From: Hydractinia symbiolongicarpus
Lineage: Eukaryota > Cnidaria > Hydrozoa > Anthoathecata > Hydractiniidae
Assembly (NCBI RefSeq): GCF_029227915.1
Contig: NC_079887.1
Span: 13,084,001 to 13,148,000 of the forward strand
Length of the DNA: 64,000 bases
Direction of reading: 5' to 3'
Shown here piece after piece: positions 1 to 11,580 of the stretch. The notes beneath the pieces are model-generated. The model worked only from the letters and a program-made list of their open reading frames with translations. It was not told where the DNA came from and ran no database searches. Positions within the stretch are counted from its first letter, which is position 1, and each line of letters opens with the position of its first letter. The translations under genes and the position numbers were made by a program.

Positions 1-240
1 TTTGAATTTTATTGCGTATTGTGCATAGATAGGTAGCAACAAATACAACCTTTTTTTATGATATTTTGCTAAAAATATACAATTTTATATTCAGTGTATT
101 CATTCAAGTATATTTAATACGACTTGCGAAAGTATATAAAAAATAACTTTTCCTTTTATCTTTAAAAATACCTGTGTGGCAATTGTGACATATATTAACC
201 CAGCTCCCACACAGACGAAGTTCTATTTGTTTTATTTGTT

Positions 241-1045
241 TTACAAGTATTTAGTCAATATAAAGTTTACTTTTGCAGTTAGTAACGCTCTGTTGGTTTG
301 TTGGAAAAGGGTAGCGGCACTACATAAGTACATAAATTGTGGCACATTTATGAAATATTATTGTCTGTCAACAATGTGTGTTTAAAAAGATTTGTCTTCA
401 TTTAATTTTGTTAATTTGGGATGGGTCGTCATATTGACATTAAAAGCTAGCAATTGGTAACGTTTTGCTGGCAAAGTTTGTAATGTAGAGGGTATCGCCT
501 TACACGAGTGCATAAATTTTGACTTTCTTATGTGCTGTATAAGATAACAAAATTTTGCTGGTTTATGTTGCGCACGTTTTTAATGATACGTGCCTTTATC
601 GTGTTATTTTTATGATTACATTGATATTTATGCAAGCTTTCCCTTAACAGATTATTAGGGTTTTCGATTTCGTCTTTCTTAAAAGTGTCGTTGGTGCATA
701 ATTGCAATGATGCTCAGTAAAAATTGCAGGAGAATATTCTAGAAATCTTCCTATCAGAACCTGAAAACACAGGAAAAATTAACAGTGTAAAAAGTTCAAA
801 TAGAACGGTGAGCCACATTAGCAGTTATAAAAGCGTACGTGTTCCTGTGATTAAACTTATAAATATCACCCTTGTCGACTGCTTTTATACAATGTATTTT
901 AGATAGGTAATACATATTTCTTAATTTATATTATACAATAAACAACATTATTTTGATCTAAGTAAAACAAATGGATGCTTATTAATTCTTTTTAGTCACC
1001 TGTGTGGTCTCTTGCTTGTCCTTTTGTCATTTATGCACAATTGAA
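241..1045 (-). pseudogene. decayed copy 1 of the 89-aa secreted peptide gene
   Basis: Three blocks match the intact minus-strand gene at 8256-8525 in the same order. About 241-270 matches its 3' end. About 688-756 matches its middle, where 'gtcgttggtgcataa' is shared. About 942-1045 matches its upstream region, with shared 'ttgttttgatcta'-type sequence and 'cttgtccttttgtca'. The first and second blocks are separated by about 400 bp of unrelated sequence, and the coding frame is lost. I read it as a broken duplicate rather than a gene. Confidence 0.6.
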
Positions 1046-2326
1046 CCAATTGATGATATGTTCATCGTTCTACATATTCATAGGAGGTGTACTTTGATAA
1101 GGATAAAACAATTAATCTCGTTTTCCAATTCCGATATAAAAAGAACACCACGACACCTTAGTGTTATATGAGGAAAAAAATTAGTATATTTAAACGTGTA
1201 TAATTACCAATGAGTTTCCGTTATGAGAGACGTACTTACACATCAAAATTAATAAAGTTGACAATGTAAACGAAATCATTTAGCAATCGTTTCAAGACTG
1301 TTTGACTATCACACACCTTTTCCTATGAAAAATGCAAACGAGTCTAATTCTTAAGGTTGCTTATGCTTCATTGTATTTTGATATTAAAATATTTTGCCCC
1401 GATGGCTTTTTTAGATACAAAGCTATTATTAAAGAGCTGGGTTTTTTTCATTGAAAAAATTGATCATAAATCAGCTCTTTTTATACCTATGTCTAAATTA
1501 ATTTTATTCCAAAATGCATATTAAACAAGAAAGCTTAAAAACTTTAACAGTGCTGCTGCTTCTAAAACTTAACTAATACACTAGTAAAATTAATTCAGTT
1601 TAGCACATCAAGCATCTAAGGTACAAAATGCCTGAAAAACGTTCCCTAGTAAATATTAAACTTATATTCTGCTGTTTTTGCGCATGACAAACGAGAATCT
1701 CTCGCATAAATTTAAAGCCAACCGACATTTTTTGGACACGTCTAACTTTCTGAATAACTTTCTGCATATTCATGCACAAACATTACTATAAGCTTTGGCA
1801 AGACCTTTTTTTATCCAACGAAACTATGATTAAATGTCATACCCGGTATTTTAACAGCCATATATTTGCGTCTTTTTCGTCCCTTACAATAACATAATGT
1901 CATTTGTTATGCTCTTTTTGACAAATATATTTTGTTTATTAACTACGATTTTTTTCATTGCCAAAACGCCGTCATTTGTTATACATACCTCTTGATAGTC
2001 ATCTACCTCTGTGTGGTCGCATGTGCTTAAGTTAAAAAACTACCTTAACTTTTACTTTCAATATCATTCGTTCGGCCATTCATCACGAATAAGAAAGGTA
2101 ACGCAAAAGTTGCTGCCTAAACAAATCACGCATGATTTGCTTCGGATTTTCTGGTATGTGACTATGTAACTATGTAGAAATTGTGTCAAATGACATTTAT
2201 TTGTCTCTAAGAAACTTTTGATAGAATATTAAAATTCGCTCTAGAACTAAAGTCATTAATTTTTAAGCAGGTAGTGGTATTTTAAACAATTTTTTTAAGA
2301 CGTCATAGAAAAAGTGCTAACATAAG
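1046..2326. other. non-coding stretch, nothing recognised
   Basis: AT-rich sequence without a convincing coding exon or known RNA. It ends at the left border of the transposon that starts at 2327. Confidence 0.5.
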
Positions 2327-3434
2327 CAGGGGCGGATCTAGGATTTTTTTCTGGTTAGGCAAAATTTCATAGATTTTTTGGCAAAGTAATGTCAAGGGTT
2401 GTGGTGTTGTACGAGGTAAATCGGCCGTTTTGTGTTTTTGCTGTAAAAGGAACTAAAATTTTCCCAAAAGTAAGGTTTTTAGTTATTAAGAATCCTTCTA
2501 GATTAGAAACGAAAGTTTCTTTATAGCCAAACAAATAACAGTAACCCCCGTAGTTTTACCACTTTATCCTTGTTAAAACATGCGGATGGAAAATGCGTCT
2601 GGTTAGCAAATTCGATTTGAAACAGGGTTAGCGTTTCCATAATTTCTTTGAATCACATATTGGTATTAAGTATCTTAGCATCTTTTTTCGTTTTGCGCAA
2701 ATAATACGAGTACAAGTAATAAGTTGGGGATTTGCTTCATTTCAAAACATGCAATAAGTCTAATAACTAACAATACAACAAAAAATTACATTACAAGACA
2801 ATTTTAGGAATAGATAGTCAACAGTAGTGCAACGTAGAAATATTGTTTGGAAAATTATAGTCTGTGGTAACAACCTGCAAATGCACAAAGAAAACCAGCA
2901 TATAAAAGAATGAAAGATTTCCAGTTAGACTTACAGTGTAAGATCGCAACATATAATAAACGTGTACAAAAAGTATATAGTAATCACCTCTTCATGAAGT
3001 TAATACAGTTTAGCATTAGGGTTACTGGTGTAGTTTTGCACCAATTTCTATTAAGCATTAATTTTAATGCTATGAAATTCCCACAAGAGAAAGGCAGTTT
3101 ATTAAGCCAGAAAAGAGTTAGAAATTAGAAAAATAACATCAAAACATTTAAGATGTCTCATATTATTTACCCTTACATGTCCCTGTCAACTATGTTTAAA
3201 AAATATTTTAATACTGTAAAATCTTTAAGAAAGTTTTAGTAACTATAAGCCAATTATGAAGATTCTCATATAAAAAGCAACATATATACAAATCCTACTC
3301 ATATCCATAAGTTGACATGACATTTTGTTAGTTTACAGTCTGTAACAGAACGTTTTTTAACATGCAATTCTTGTTTCGATCTGTATATGTTTTACGTGAA
3401 AATCATTTCTATGATTTACTTGAATATTCACAAG

Positions 3435-3782
3435 TTATTTTGATTAATTTTTTTCACCAACTTTGTGGATTATACCAGATATATATCCATTGTTTACAGT
3501 TTTCCAATATTATAAGGATTCAGAACAAATCTTCTGTGTTATTTACTTGAATATTCATCATAGGTACCAGGGTGACATCAAAATACAAATTATTTTGATT
3601 GATTTTTTTCACCTTCTTAGTTCCTCTTATGAAACACAACTTTGTGGATTATACCAGATATATATCCATTGTTTACAGTTTTCCAATATTATAAGGATTA
3701 ACAAATCTGTGTTCTTTTAATTGATGGTGATTTTCATTGTCAGAAGAATATTCATCTTAGGTACCAGGGTGACATCAAAATA
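3435..3782 (+). repeat. two ~160-bp tandem repeats inside the hAT-like element
   Basis: The segment starting near 3435 and the one starting near 3592 share long identical runs. One is 'ttgtggattataccagata', followed by the same ~60 bp. Another is 'ggtaccagggtgacatcaaa' at the end of each unit. The second unit has an extra ~24 bp insertion. Confidence 0.85.
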
Positions 3783-5036
3783 TCTTATCCTAAAACAAAA
3801 TTATATCAATGTATTGCTCAGCAAGATGAGAATAAGAAATATTATAAAACAAACTTGGACTATTCTTAGATTAGGTATTGTTTCATTCTTTTGTTTTTAG
3901 CAATATTATTACAATTAAAAGTAACATGGGAAAGTCAAAGAGATCTTCTCGTGTTCTTAAAAGTTTTAAAATGAGCAGTGGGATGTTGCATATAAAATGC
4001 ACTGTTTAAAAGTTCCCACAAAGTCAAAGTTCTTAGGGACAATCACAATAAAAAAGTATATGCTAAGCGTATAAATTTGGCGGTGGGACGAGGTAGAATC
4101 CTTTGACGTTTAATTATATCTCATACTGTATACATCGATTTCTTAGAGAACAGAAAGAATTAATAACTTTTAGTGTCTACCTGCTTAGCAGGGACACATG
4201 GATGAGTGCTTATGGTTTCAAGGACTGACAACATTCAAAGATTACCTTTTCTGATTTGATGTTTAGGGGAGGGAAAGGGGATCTGCAGATCTATTAACAT
4301 TTAGCTTGGACTTTTGCGTTCATGAAAGAGCTGTCCCTTAGTTATCTTACAAGAATGTATTCTCTCCCAAACAGAAACAAAGATACACAGTTGCATAAAC
4401 GGCTACACGAAGCCTACACGAAGCCAGTGACCCTTAAGACGTTAAAGAAAAAAAACTAACAAAATTCCAACTAATACACATACAGGTAGCTAGTAATACT
4501 CTATACCGAATTTAACATACACATCAAAACATCTTTCGACCGCCAAGACAGTGTTTACATAAATTGCCTCCGTTAGCTATCTCGTTTGGCATTGGGCTTT
4601 TATGTTTTTAAACAATGCATTTGATCAAGGCCAAGTTAAAACCTTTTGTTTTGATAAGAAAAAGATTTAAATTACACGTTTTGTAAGAACATCTGGTGGT
4701 TTACCACTTTTAAGAATAGTTCTTGACACAAAAGTGCCTAAAATTCAGGAGCAGCTAAAACTAAAATATTTCAAGTATTACTGAATTTATTGTCTCTTGC
4801 AGAGGAAGATAAAGGTTTGGTTTGAGACAACAACACGGCACACGTGGCCAAAATACTTCTCTCCAGCATTTCCAATCCTTTCAATATTTGAAAAGGTTTC
4901 CAAATTCAAAACTTCTTTATTTAACTTAGGTGGCATACAATTGCTTTAATATTCTAGACATTTGAAGTGCTCCCTGCAATTGGACCTGATCCAGGTAAAC
5001 CATGTTGAAAAAGAAACATCCACTCCATGTAACCGT

Positions 5037-5215
5037 ACCCGTGGTCGTTTTAGGCGTTTAAACTTTAAAACCCACGGACGTTTTAGGCGTTTTTTCTTCA
5101 CATTCCAGAATTTCATTCATTGGAACTTGAAAACCCGCGGACGTTTTAGGCGTTTTTTCTTCCATCTGTGATTTTCATTCATTCGGAACTTTAAAACCCG
5201 CGGACGTTTTAGGCG
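5037..5215 (+). repeat. four subterminal repeats of ACCCGCGGACGTTTTAGGCG
   Basis: The 20-bp core occurs at 5037-5056 (diverged), 5070-5089, 5133-5152 and 5196-5215. Spacings are 33, 63 and 63 bp. The array sits about 220 bp from the right end of the transposon, where hAT transposases usually have subterminal binding repeats. Confidence 0.8.
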
Positions 5216-5443
5216 AATAGACATTTTGCCTAAGATCGCCCCGGGTTTGCTTATTTGAGTAAAATAAAACACGCACGCCGCGCATCGTCATAGTCGAATT
5301 CGGCGGATGCCAAAAATAAATTGATAAAAATAATTTAGTTTTTTTTTAGATTATTCTATCTATAGAGAATTTTTTTTCTAGTTCACAAAACTAGGCTTAG
5401 GCAATTGCCTAGGCTGCCTAACCCTAGATCCGCCCCTGATAAG

Positions 5444-7480
5444 CATATATTTGTTGCTGCGATTTTGTTCCTTTTATGACGCACTATAAGTGTGCCAATT
5501 TGGATTCTATTTGGACATGTCTATTAAAATTTATTGTGGGTCATTATATAAGTTAAGATTAATAGGATTAAGGATTATGAAATATTTATTACCAAAATAA
5601 TAGACAAAAATTTGTAGAATTATATAGATATCAAAGTTGATATTTTTCACTGTATATAAGTAACTTTTGAAATTGCAATTAGTAAAATTATCTGTTAGTT
5701 AGTCTTTCTCGAAAGTTTATGCTTTATAAAAATTCATTCTGAAATTCATTCTCAGATCCTAAAGCGGTCGTAGTATCTTTATATTTATATAAAATACTTA
5801 TTAAATACTTTTTAAAGGCTCTTGACGCTGGAGTCATTTTTAAAAAGAAATAACTTTTATCCAAACCCAATTCTGTAATGAGAAAAGAGGCAAAACATGT
5901 ATTATTTTGACACACGTGTTAAACTATTAATTTGATTTTGCTTAGCGCACTAGCATAACGTTGCAAGTTAATACGTAAATTTGACCTCTCATATAGATAT
6001 ACAAAAGAAACATGTAACAAACTTATTGTAAACAAGAAAAGCATGTTTATTAGTTAAGTTTAACTACGTTAACTACGTTATGATTCAAAAATGCACATTC
6101 ACGATCTGATTCATTATAATTAATGACAATGGTTGATTGGTTCACTAATATAAGGTATTTTAGAGCACGCGTTTGATTTATACGTGCCATTTTATATATT
6201 TACCTGTCAAAAAAAAAATTAACTGACGTCATGACAGCTAGTCATGTTCATTAAAATAAGGAAAAAAAGCAACTGAAATATTCTAAAGTTTCTTTTTTAT
6301 AGAAGTTTCTTATTTAGAATTAAGTTTCTTCATTAAAAAAAGCATCTAATTATTTATGAAAACGTTTCTTCACTGCAATAATACAACCTTTCTGAATAAT
6401 TACTGGCTTAGTTTTAATTTCTTTAATGTAGAAATATCTCCACTAAACAATCTATTTAGGGTTTCATAAATTTATGCCATTATGTAAATTTTCAACTTCT
6501 TACATTTAATCCAACTGTCTTATTTGTAGTTAATTGTGTCCAAAGTTTAAATTACAATGAGATCCATTCTAATAATCAATTAATTTTCTAAACTAGCAAT
6601 GTTACAAATTAGGATTTGTCACTCATACTTCTCAAAAGTTTCATGCTCCTATTATACGAAGCTGATAATGTTAGCCTGAATTGCATGTAGCTAGCTAGCT
6701 ACCTAAACCGTTATGACTTTAATTTGAACAACAATGGAGATAGCTTGTGATCCATAGTATTCCATGCTATATGTTATTTCCTCTGTTTTTTAGATAATAG
6801 CGGGGAAGGGTTTTTCCGGTAAAGCTTGTTGTGGTCAATCTCGCCCAAACTCTCTTGCGTCATTTTTTTTGCTTAACTGTTATATAATGATTTTTTTTTT
6901 AATTGCACCTTTCCGTTTAAGGAAGATTACTTTGGTTTGATAATTTTTTTCCCCGGTTGTTTTTGCTCTTTTTCTGTAGCATTTTACATGAACTTATTAA
7001 CTGATACCTACTAATACTACTTTTCCCGTAGGAAAAGCAAAAAAATTAATTTTCAATCATTGATACTTAGACCTATATCTACATCAAGTATCAGAAAAAC
7101 GGATTTTGTATTACTTTTTTATATTTAATTTGAAGATATTTAGCATTTACAGATTTTTACAGAAAAATTGCTTCTTAAAAAATGTAACTGAACATTCGGA
7201 ATATTTAACGAAAACTAAAACATGTAACGAAAACTAAAACATGTAACGACAATGAAATTGCTTGATTTTATGTCAGAGTTTTTCAGACAATATTGCAATG
7301 GCTTATTTAAAGTATTTCGGACTTAAAAGCAGCAAACAATACTTCTTAAAAAGCTTTCTGACTAGGCTATGGATATAATTAAAGGTAAATGCAAGGTGTT
7401 GTGACTAAAGTATGGATGTGGATTAATTTAGAGGTAAAGGCAAAGGTTTATAAGTTATTTAAAGTATTCCTAGTCCTACT
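5444..7480. other. non-coding stretch, nothing recognised
   Basis: Very AT-rich with many stops in all frames. The only notable word is a CRE-like TGACGTCATGAC near 6224. No gene, RNA or clear repeat is seen. Confidence 0.5.
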
Positions 7481-8245
7481 CATGTCTTCAAATTTGCTGA
7501 ATAGTTTTACATGAGTTTAGAGTCACTCATGTGCGTGGTGAAGGAATGGCACGTGCCGACAGATTGATGTAGTTTCCTTGGTAGTTCGTGTTAATGAATT
7601 GAAAAACTGACTAATCAATAAATTTATGTGCAAATACTTAATTAAAGTAATTTGTGGTTAAATCAAAGTTAAATCAAACTACTCTATAAATCTTATTTAA
7701 TAAAAATGTTCTAAAACAAACGCTGTAATTGAGTAAAACGTGAACGACTTATAGACTGCACCAAGACACAAAAAACATGCAAAAATCATTCCTCTTGTTT
7801 TGTTTATGGGTTATTTTGTAGTGTAATCTCATGTAAACGTTATCTCTACTCCTACTCGGTAATGCCTGGACAAAAAAAGAGCTTTACAAATTTTCACACA
7901 ATGTACTCAGGACATTTAAAGTAATAACGTTTGGAAAGTTGGCAATTAAAATTATTATACTACCATTTTTGACAGATAGTATAAAGTTATTGACAAACAC
8001 ATGTAATATATCAATCACAAGGAATTTACAATTTGGATTTGAATGGATAGATCATATTGCGCAAAGATACAAATAAATTTTTGATTTGACATGAGATACG
8101 ATCGTAAATAGATATATTTACCAGTTCACAAAAGTAAATTTAATCTCTTGATAATGTATAAACAATAATTAATTTAATTTCTTTTTATATAGTACAAGTT
8201 GACATGAAATAAATTAATCTAGTTTCTATAAAGATGAAATTCATC

Positions 8246-8251
8246 TTTATT
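8246..8251 (-). terminator. polyadenylation signal AATAAA of paralogue A
   Basis: Plus-strand TTTATT reads AATAAA on the minus strand, five bases beyond the stop codon. It sits at the same place as in the paralogue (17974-17979). Confidence 0.65.
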
Positions 8252-8255
8252 AATG

Positions 8256-8525
8256 TTACAAGTATTTAGTCAATGTAAAGTTAAATCTACTTTTCTCATC
8301 GAGGCTGGCGATGTTTTTTCTTAAATTTCTTTGAAACTTGCATATCACACCGCATTTGTCTTTCTCTTCACTGTTTCGTGAAGGTATTGCTGCTGTCGTT
8401 GGTGCATAACTGCGAGGATGTCCAGTACCAATCGCTAGAACAGATTTAATATATCTTCCCAATACAAAGTTTTGGTCATAAATTGCTGACAGAGTAAGAA
8501 GTGTATATAGAATGGCGAACTTCAT
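8256..8525 (-). CDS. small secreted peptide, 89 aa, paralogue A
   Basis: The start is the ATG at 8525, because the upstream in-frame ATG at 8591 lies in the TATA region. The protein begins with a hydrophobic signal-like stretch (MKFAILYTLLTLSA), then QNFVLGRYIKS, a Ser/Pro/Thr-rich middle (HPRSYAPTTAAIPSRNS), a short C-x3-C pair (KCGVICKF) and a charged tail ending TLTKYL. It is 89 residues, exactly like its plus-strand paralogue at 17700-17969, and most changes between the two are conservative. That pattern is strong evidence of selection on protein. I do not recognise the family. A secreted peptide or peptide precursor is an inference; the FVLGR / FVFGR word could be an amidation site, but it occurs only once. 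A polyadenylation signal follows a few bases after the stop. Confidence 0.75.
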   Translation of the reverse strand: MKFAILYTLLTLSAIYDQNFVLGRYIKSVLAIGTGHPRSYAPTTAAIPSRNSEEKDKCGVICKFQRNLRKNIASLDEKSRFNFTLTKYL

Positions 8526-8580
8526 GTCTAATTGATAAAACGTAAGTAATGCTATGCTTATGCTAATACCTTCTGCCGCC

Positions 8581-8588
8581 TTCTTATA
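8581..8588 (-). promoter_or_regulatory. TATA box (TATAAGAA) of paralogue A
   Basis: The minus-strand word lies about 56 bp upstream of the ATG. The matching position in the other copy is a canonical TATAAAAG. The flanks on both sides are conserved between the two copies. Confidence 0.6.
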
Positions 8589-8893
8589 CACAAAGTATTT
8601 TATGTACGTGATTTATAGTTTTAATAAAACTGTGGCAGCTTCCTATTTTAGGAGACTAAATAACATTGTTTTGATCTAATTAGGACAAATTGATGCTATT
8701 TATTGATAAATTTTAGCCATGCGCCTGGTTCCTTGTTTGTCCTTTTGTTACGTATACGAATCCAAGATAATATAGCATTTCGTAAGAGGCACCCACACAC
8801 CCTGTTATAGCATTTTTTTGTTCAAAGACATTTTTCCTTGGTTGCGAAATTAAATATATGTTTATATTTTATATGGTCAAAAGAATTAATTGA

Positions 8894-8931
8894 ATGGACA
8901 TTTAGAACATTGATGGACATTTAGAACATTG
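8894..8931 (+). repeat. 19-bp direct repeat, two units
   Basis: ATGGACATTTAGAACATTG occurs twice back to back in the upstream region of paralogue A. Confidence 0.9.
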
Positions 8932-8942
8932 AAAAGAATAAA

Positions 8943-8976
8943 TACAACGTATTCACAACGTTGTCAATACGTTGTA
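8943..8976. repeat. 34-bp near-perfect palindrome
   Basis: ACAACGTATT and its reverse complement flank an inner ACAACGTTGT, with only one mismatched pair over the full length. It lies about 420 bp upstream of the paralogue A start codon and could be a dimeric factor site, but nothing else supports a function. Confidence 0.8.
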
Positions 8977-10020
8977 CGCATTTTTTTTCAATGCTCAAAA
9001 GAAATATATTTGGACAAGGATTTTGCAAATTGGGAATTTAAAGGATAGTTGAAAACACCACATTGTCAAAAATTAAGAACTAAGGACACTCAGGTGCTTT
9101 TTTCAGGAAATACATTTCATAAAATAGGCAAAACAATATTTTTATGGGTACAAGGTATTGCACTTCAAGAATTAAAAAATCACAACATGAAATAAATGCC
9201 ATTTACAATCCAATAAGTTTCCTCTTTTTCTTTGTCCTATTTTCCTTTTTAAAGGATCCTGGAATGTGGTGTGTTTCTGAAAACTACTTACCCGGTACCC
9301 AATCTTGGTTGGCTTCTTGCATATTTAAGCTTGCTTGACAGGGTTTCTTATTGTTCTACAACAATAGTTAAATGGACACGTAGTTGGACTCGAATAAAAA
9401 GCGAGGCAAATCACTATGCCTAACTTTATTTAAAAGCATTTACAAAGGAAAATTAAAAAGCGCCTTAAAACCAAATTTTGTAAGCTTTTTCACTTTCTTA
9501 TGGGAATAAATTGTACAAGCTAGTCTTTCCGCAAGAATTTATGTGTGTTAAAATTTTAAAAAGCTCTAGTTGCGAAAAACTATTCTCTTAAAATATTTTA
9601 CGCTTCTTTAAAATTACCTAAAATTTCCAATGGTCGTATTAAAAATAAGAAAACAATGCTTTAAAACGTTGCAGGATTTCTTATGAAAATCAAAAAATTT
9701 GAGCATTGGAATAGTTTTATTGAAAAATATTTCTGTCTTGGAATGGTTTTATTGAAAAATATTTCTTTCTCGCACTTTTGTGAGTACTTGTTGTCAGATT
9801 GTAAATAGCTATATATTTTCTGATTTATTTTTACGCTTTTGCTTTCGTCTAATTTTTCGTAATCAATTTTTGACGCCTTTTTTATATGGCCGGTTTTCAT
9901 AAAACGTTATTTAAATGGCTACGAAACGAATCAAGTAAGATGCTGTTACTCTTCATCATTGTATATTTTTGAATAACATTGTTTATAACCAGACCACTCA
10001 GACGATCAAGGTATAAGTAA

Positions 10021-10057
10021 TTATAGCCATTTTATTGTAACAATAAAATGGTTATAA
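10021..10057. repeat. hairpin, 17-bp arms, 3-bp loop
   Basis: TTATAGCCATTTTATTG is followed after TAA by its reverse complement with one mismatch. It has the look of a tiny fold-back element. Confidence 0.85.
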
Positions 10058-10894
10058 CAGCCTATTAATGAACAATTAGTTTTACGGATTTGCTATTTTT
10101 TAAATTTTAATTTCCAAAAATAGATATATTTTAGCATTTACCAATAAGCTACGGTCTGTAAAATATAATACTTATCAGTAAAATCGAAATTTAGTTTAAT
10201 GAGAAAGCAAAGGCAACATCAAGGCCCCTTTGTGAGTGTTGTTAATACCTCCAAAAGGAGTTAATTAGCTATGTCTGCAATAATTTGTTAAAATTGTCGG
10301 TATGAATCCGGACCAAGATGCAAGAAGTTGCTGTAATATACTGGCTCTCAGGATGTCGGCAGAACTAACCGCCATTATTTAAAGTCCTTTTGAATTACGC
10401 GTTTTGTATGAGCAACAATAGGATTAAATTCTTTAAAGTCGAAACAACTGATAAGCAACATACTAAACTAATTAAATGAAAAATAACACATTGTTCAACG
10501 ACGACGGCTACTAAACATCTCTTTAAACGTGTTTTGCATTGCATAAAACTGAATTCTTAAAACTTTCAACCTACGCTAACTTAATTTAATATGTCATAGT
10601 CGCAGTAAAATAACTTTTTATCGTTTCCATTGTCTTTTTACCTAATTAATTGTTTTCTATTTCACCAAAAACGTTTTACATACGTATATCTTAGATTACG
10701 TATGTACCACAAAGATGGCTTATATTTTGATCTATGTATTATATGTAATAGTGCGTATTAATAAACTTTTCTTCGTTTAATACAATTTTATGGATGTTTA
10801 TTGCTAATTATTTAATCAAATCGTTCTTTCAAATTAATGTAAGACTAGAATCTTTTTCTACTGCATTTATCAAAATATTTTTACGTGATAGTGG

Positions 10895-11580
10895 AGCTCA
10901 GAGTAGGACGGCACGTGCGTGATGAAGCAATGTTACGAGCTGACAAATCGACCAGTTAATTTTGTCAATATGTGGTGAATTAATGGAATGAAAAACTGAC
11001 TAACTAATATATAAATTTACATTCAATAGTTATTAAAATAATTTGTAGTTTTCAATTTTGTTAAACTAAACTAGCGTATTAATCCGATTTGCATAAGGCC
11101 TGCAAAAAGAAATAATAATAAATTGTTTGTACTTGTTTATTTGTTATGTTGTAGTGTAATCCCAAATAAACATTATCGCTACATTTAGTTAGTTATCCAT
11201 TGGCAACTAAAAAAGATGCTATTTTTACCAATTTTTATGTGTATGTGGGAAGGAGACAGTGTTTGGAAAATTGGTAACAGTCACTATAATATCACTGTTT
11301 TTGACAATTGAATCTCTTAAGATAAATGTTTGAAACATCCGTAATGTATCCATCACTTTACTTTGCACTGAAGCTTTTTGCACATATTAGCTACTTATAT
11401 ATGACGTATTGAATGTACGTGATAAATATTTCTCCAAAACCTTGCTAACTTCCTATTTTGATGTACCAAACAATATTGTTTTGATTTAAGTAGGAAAAAA
11501 TGATGCTATTTATTGATACATTTTAGTTTCGTGTGTGGTTCCTTGTATTTCCTATTGTCATTTGCATACAACGCAGTCTA
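10895..11580 (-). pseudogene. copy 3 of the peptide locus, coding region deleted
   Basis: Downstream flanks of paralogue A recur here: the 'gaaaaactgactaa' block near 11000, 'ttgtagtgtaatc' near 11150 and the 'tttggaaa.ttgg' block near 11265. The upstream block also recurs ('attgttttgat', 'gatgctatttattgata', 'tggttccttgt' at about 11475-11550). The 270-bp coding part expected between about 11345 and 11405 is missing. The locus therefore kept its flanks and promoter-side sequence but lost its gene. Confidence 0.65.

Larger units (their letters stand above)
2327..5438. mobile_element. non-autonomous hAT-like DNA transposon, 3.1 kb
   Basis: Both ends carry the same inverted terminal sequence CAGGGGCGGATCTAGG. 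It starts at 2327 on the plus strand and is reverse-complemented so that it finishes at 5438. The pentamer ATAAG sits directly outside both ends (2322-2326 and 5439-5443) and fits a 5-bp target-site duplication. CAGGGGCGG is a common terminus in animal hAT elements. Most hATs give 8-bp duplications, but 5-bp hAT groups have been described, so the superfamily is probable rather than certain. No transposase frame is visible inside; the only open frames are short and unrecognisable. The interior has a duplicated AT-rich block and a subterminal tandem array, both listed separately. The near-identical ends suggest fairly recent insertion. Confidence 0.8.
7490..10590 (+). repeat. left arm of large inverted duplication
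   Basis: Several anchors recur in reverse complement and reverse order in 16340-18750. One is 'gtgcgtggtgaaggaatggc' near 7530 (partner near 18700). The 89-aa gene at 8256-8525 pairs with 17700-17969. 'catttacaatccaataagtt' near 9198 pairs with about 17130. 'cgtagttggactcgaataaa' near 9378 pairs with about 16940. The block 10300-10580 pairs with about 16350-16720. Coordinate sums stay near 26.2-27.0 kb, so the arms are collinear with a centre near 13.2 kb. The arms are clearly diverged and contain indels. Confidence 0.8.

Noticed and set aside
8526-8591. N-terminal extension of paralogue A by 22 residues
   Set aside because: The extension overlaps the TATA box region, and the paralogue has no matching frame there.
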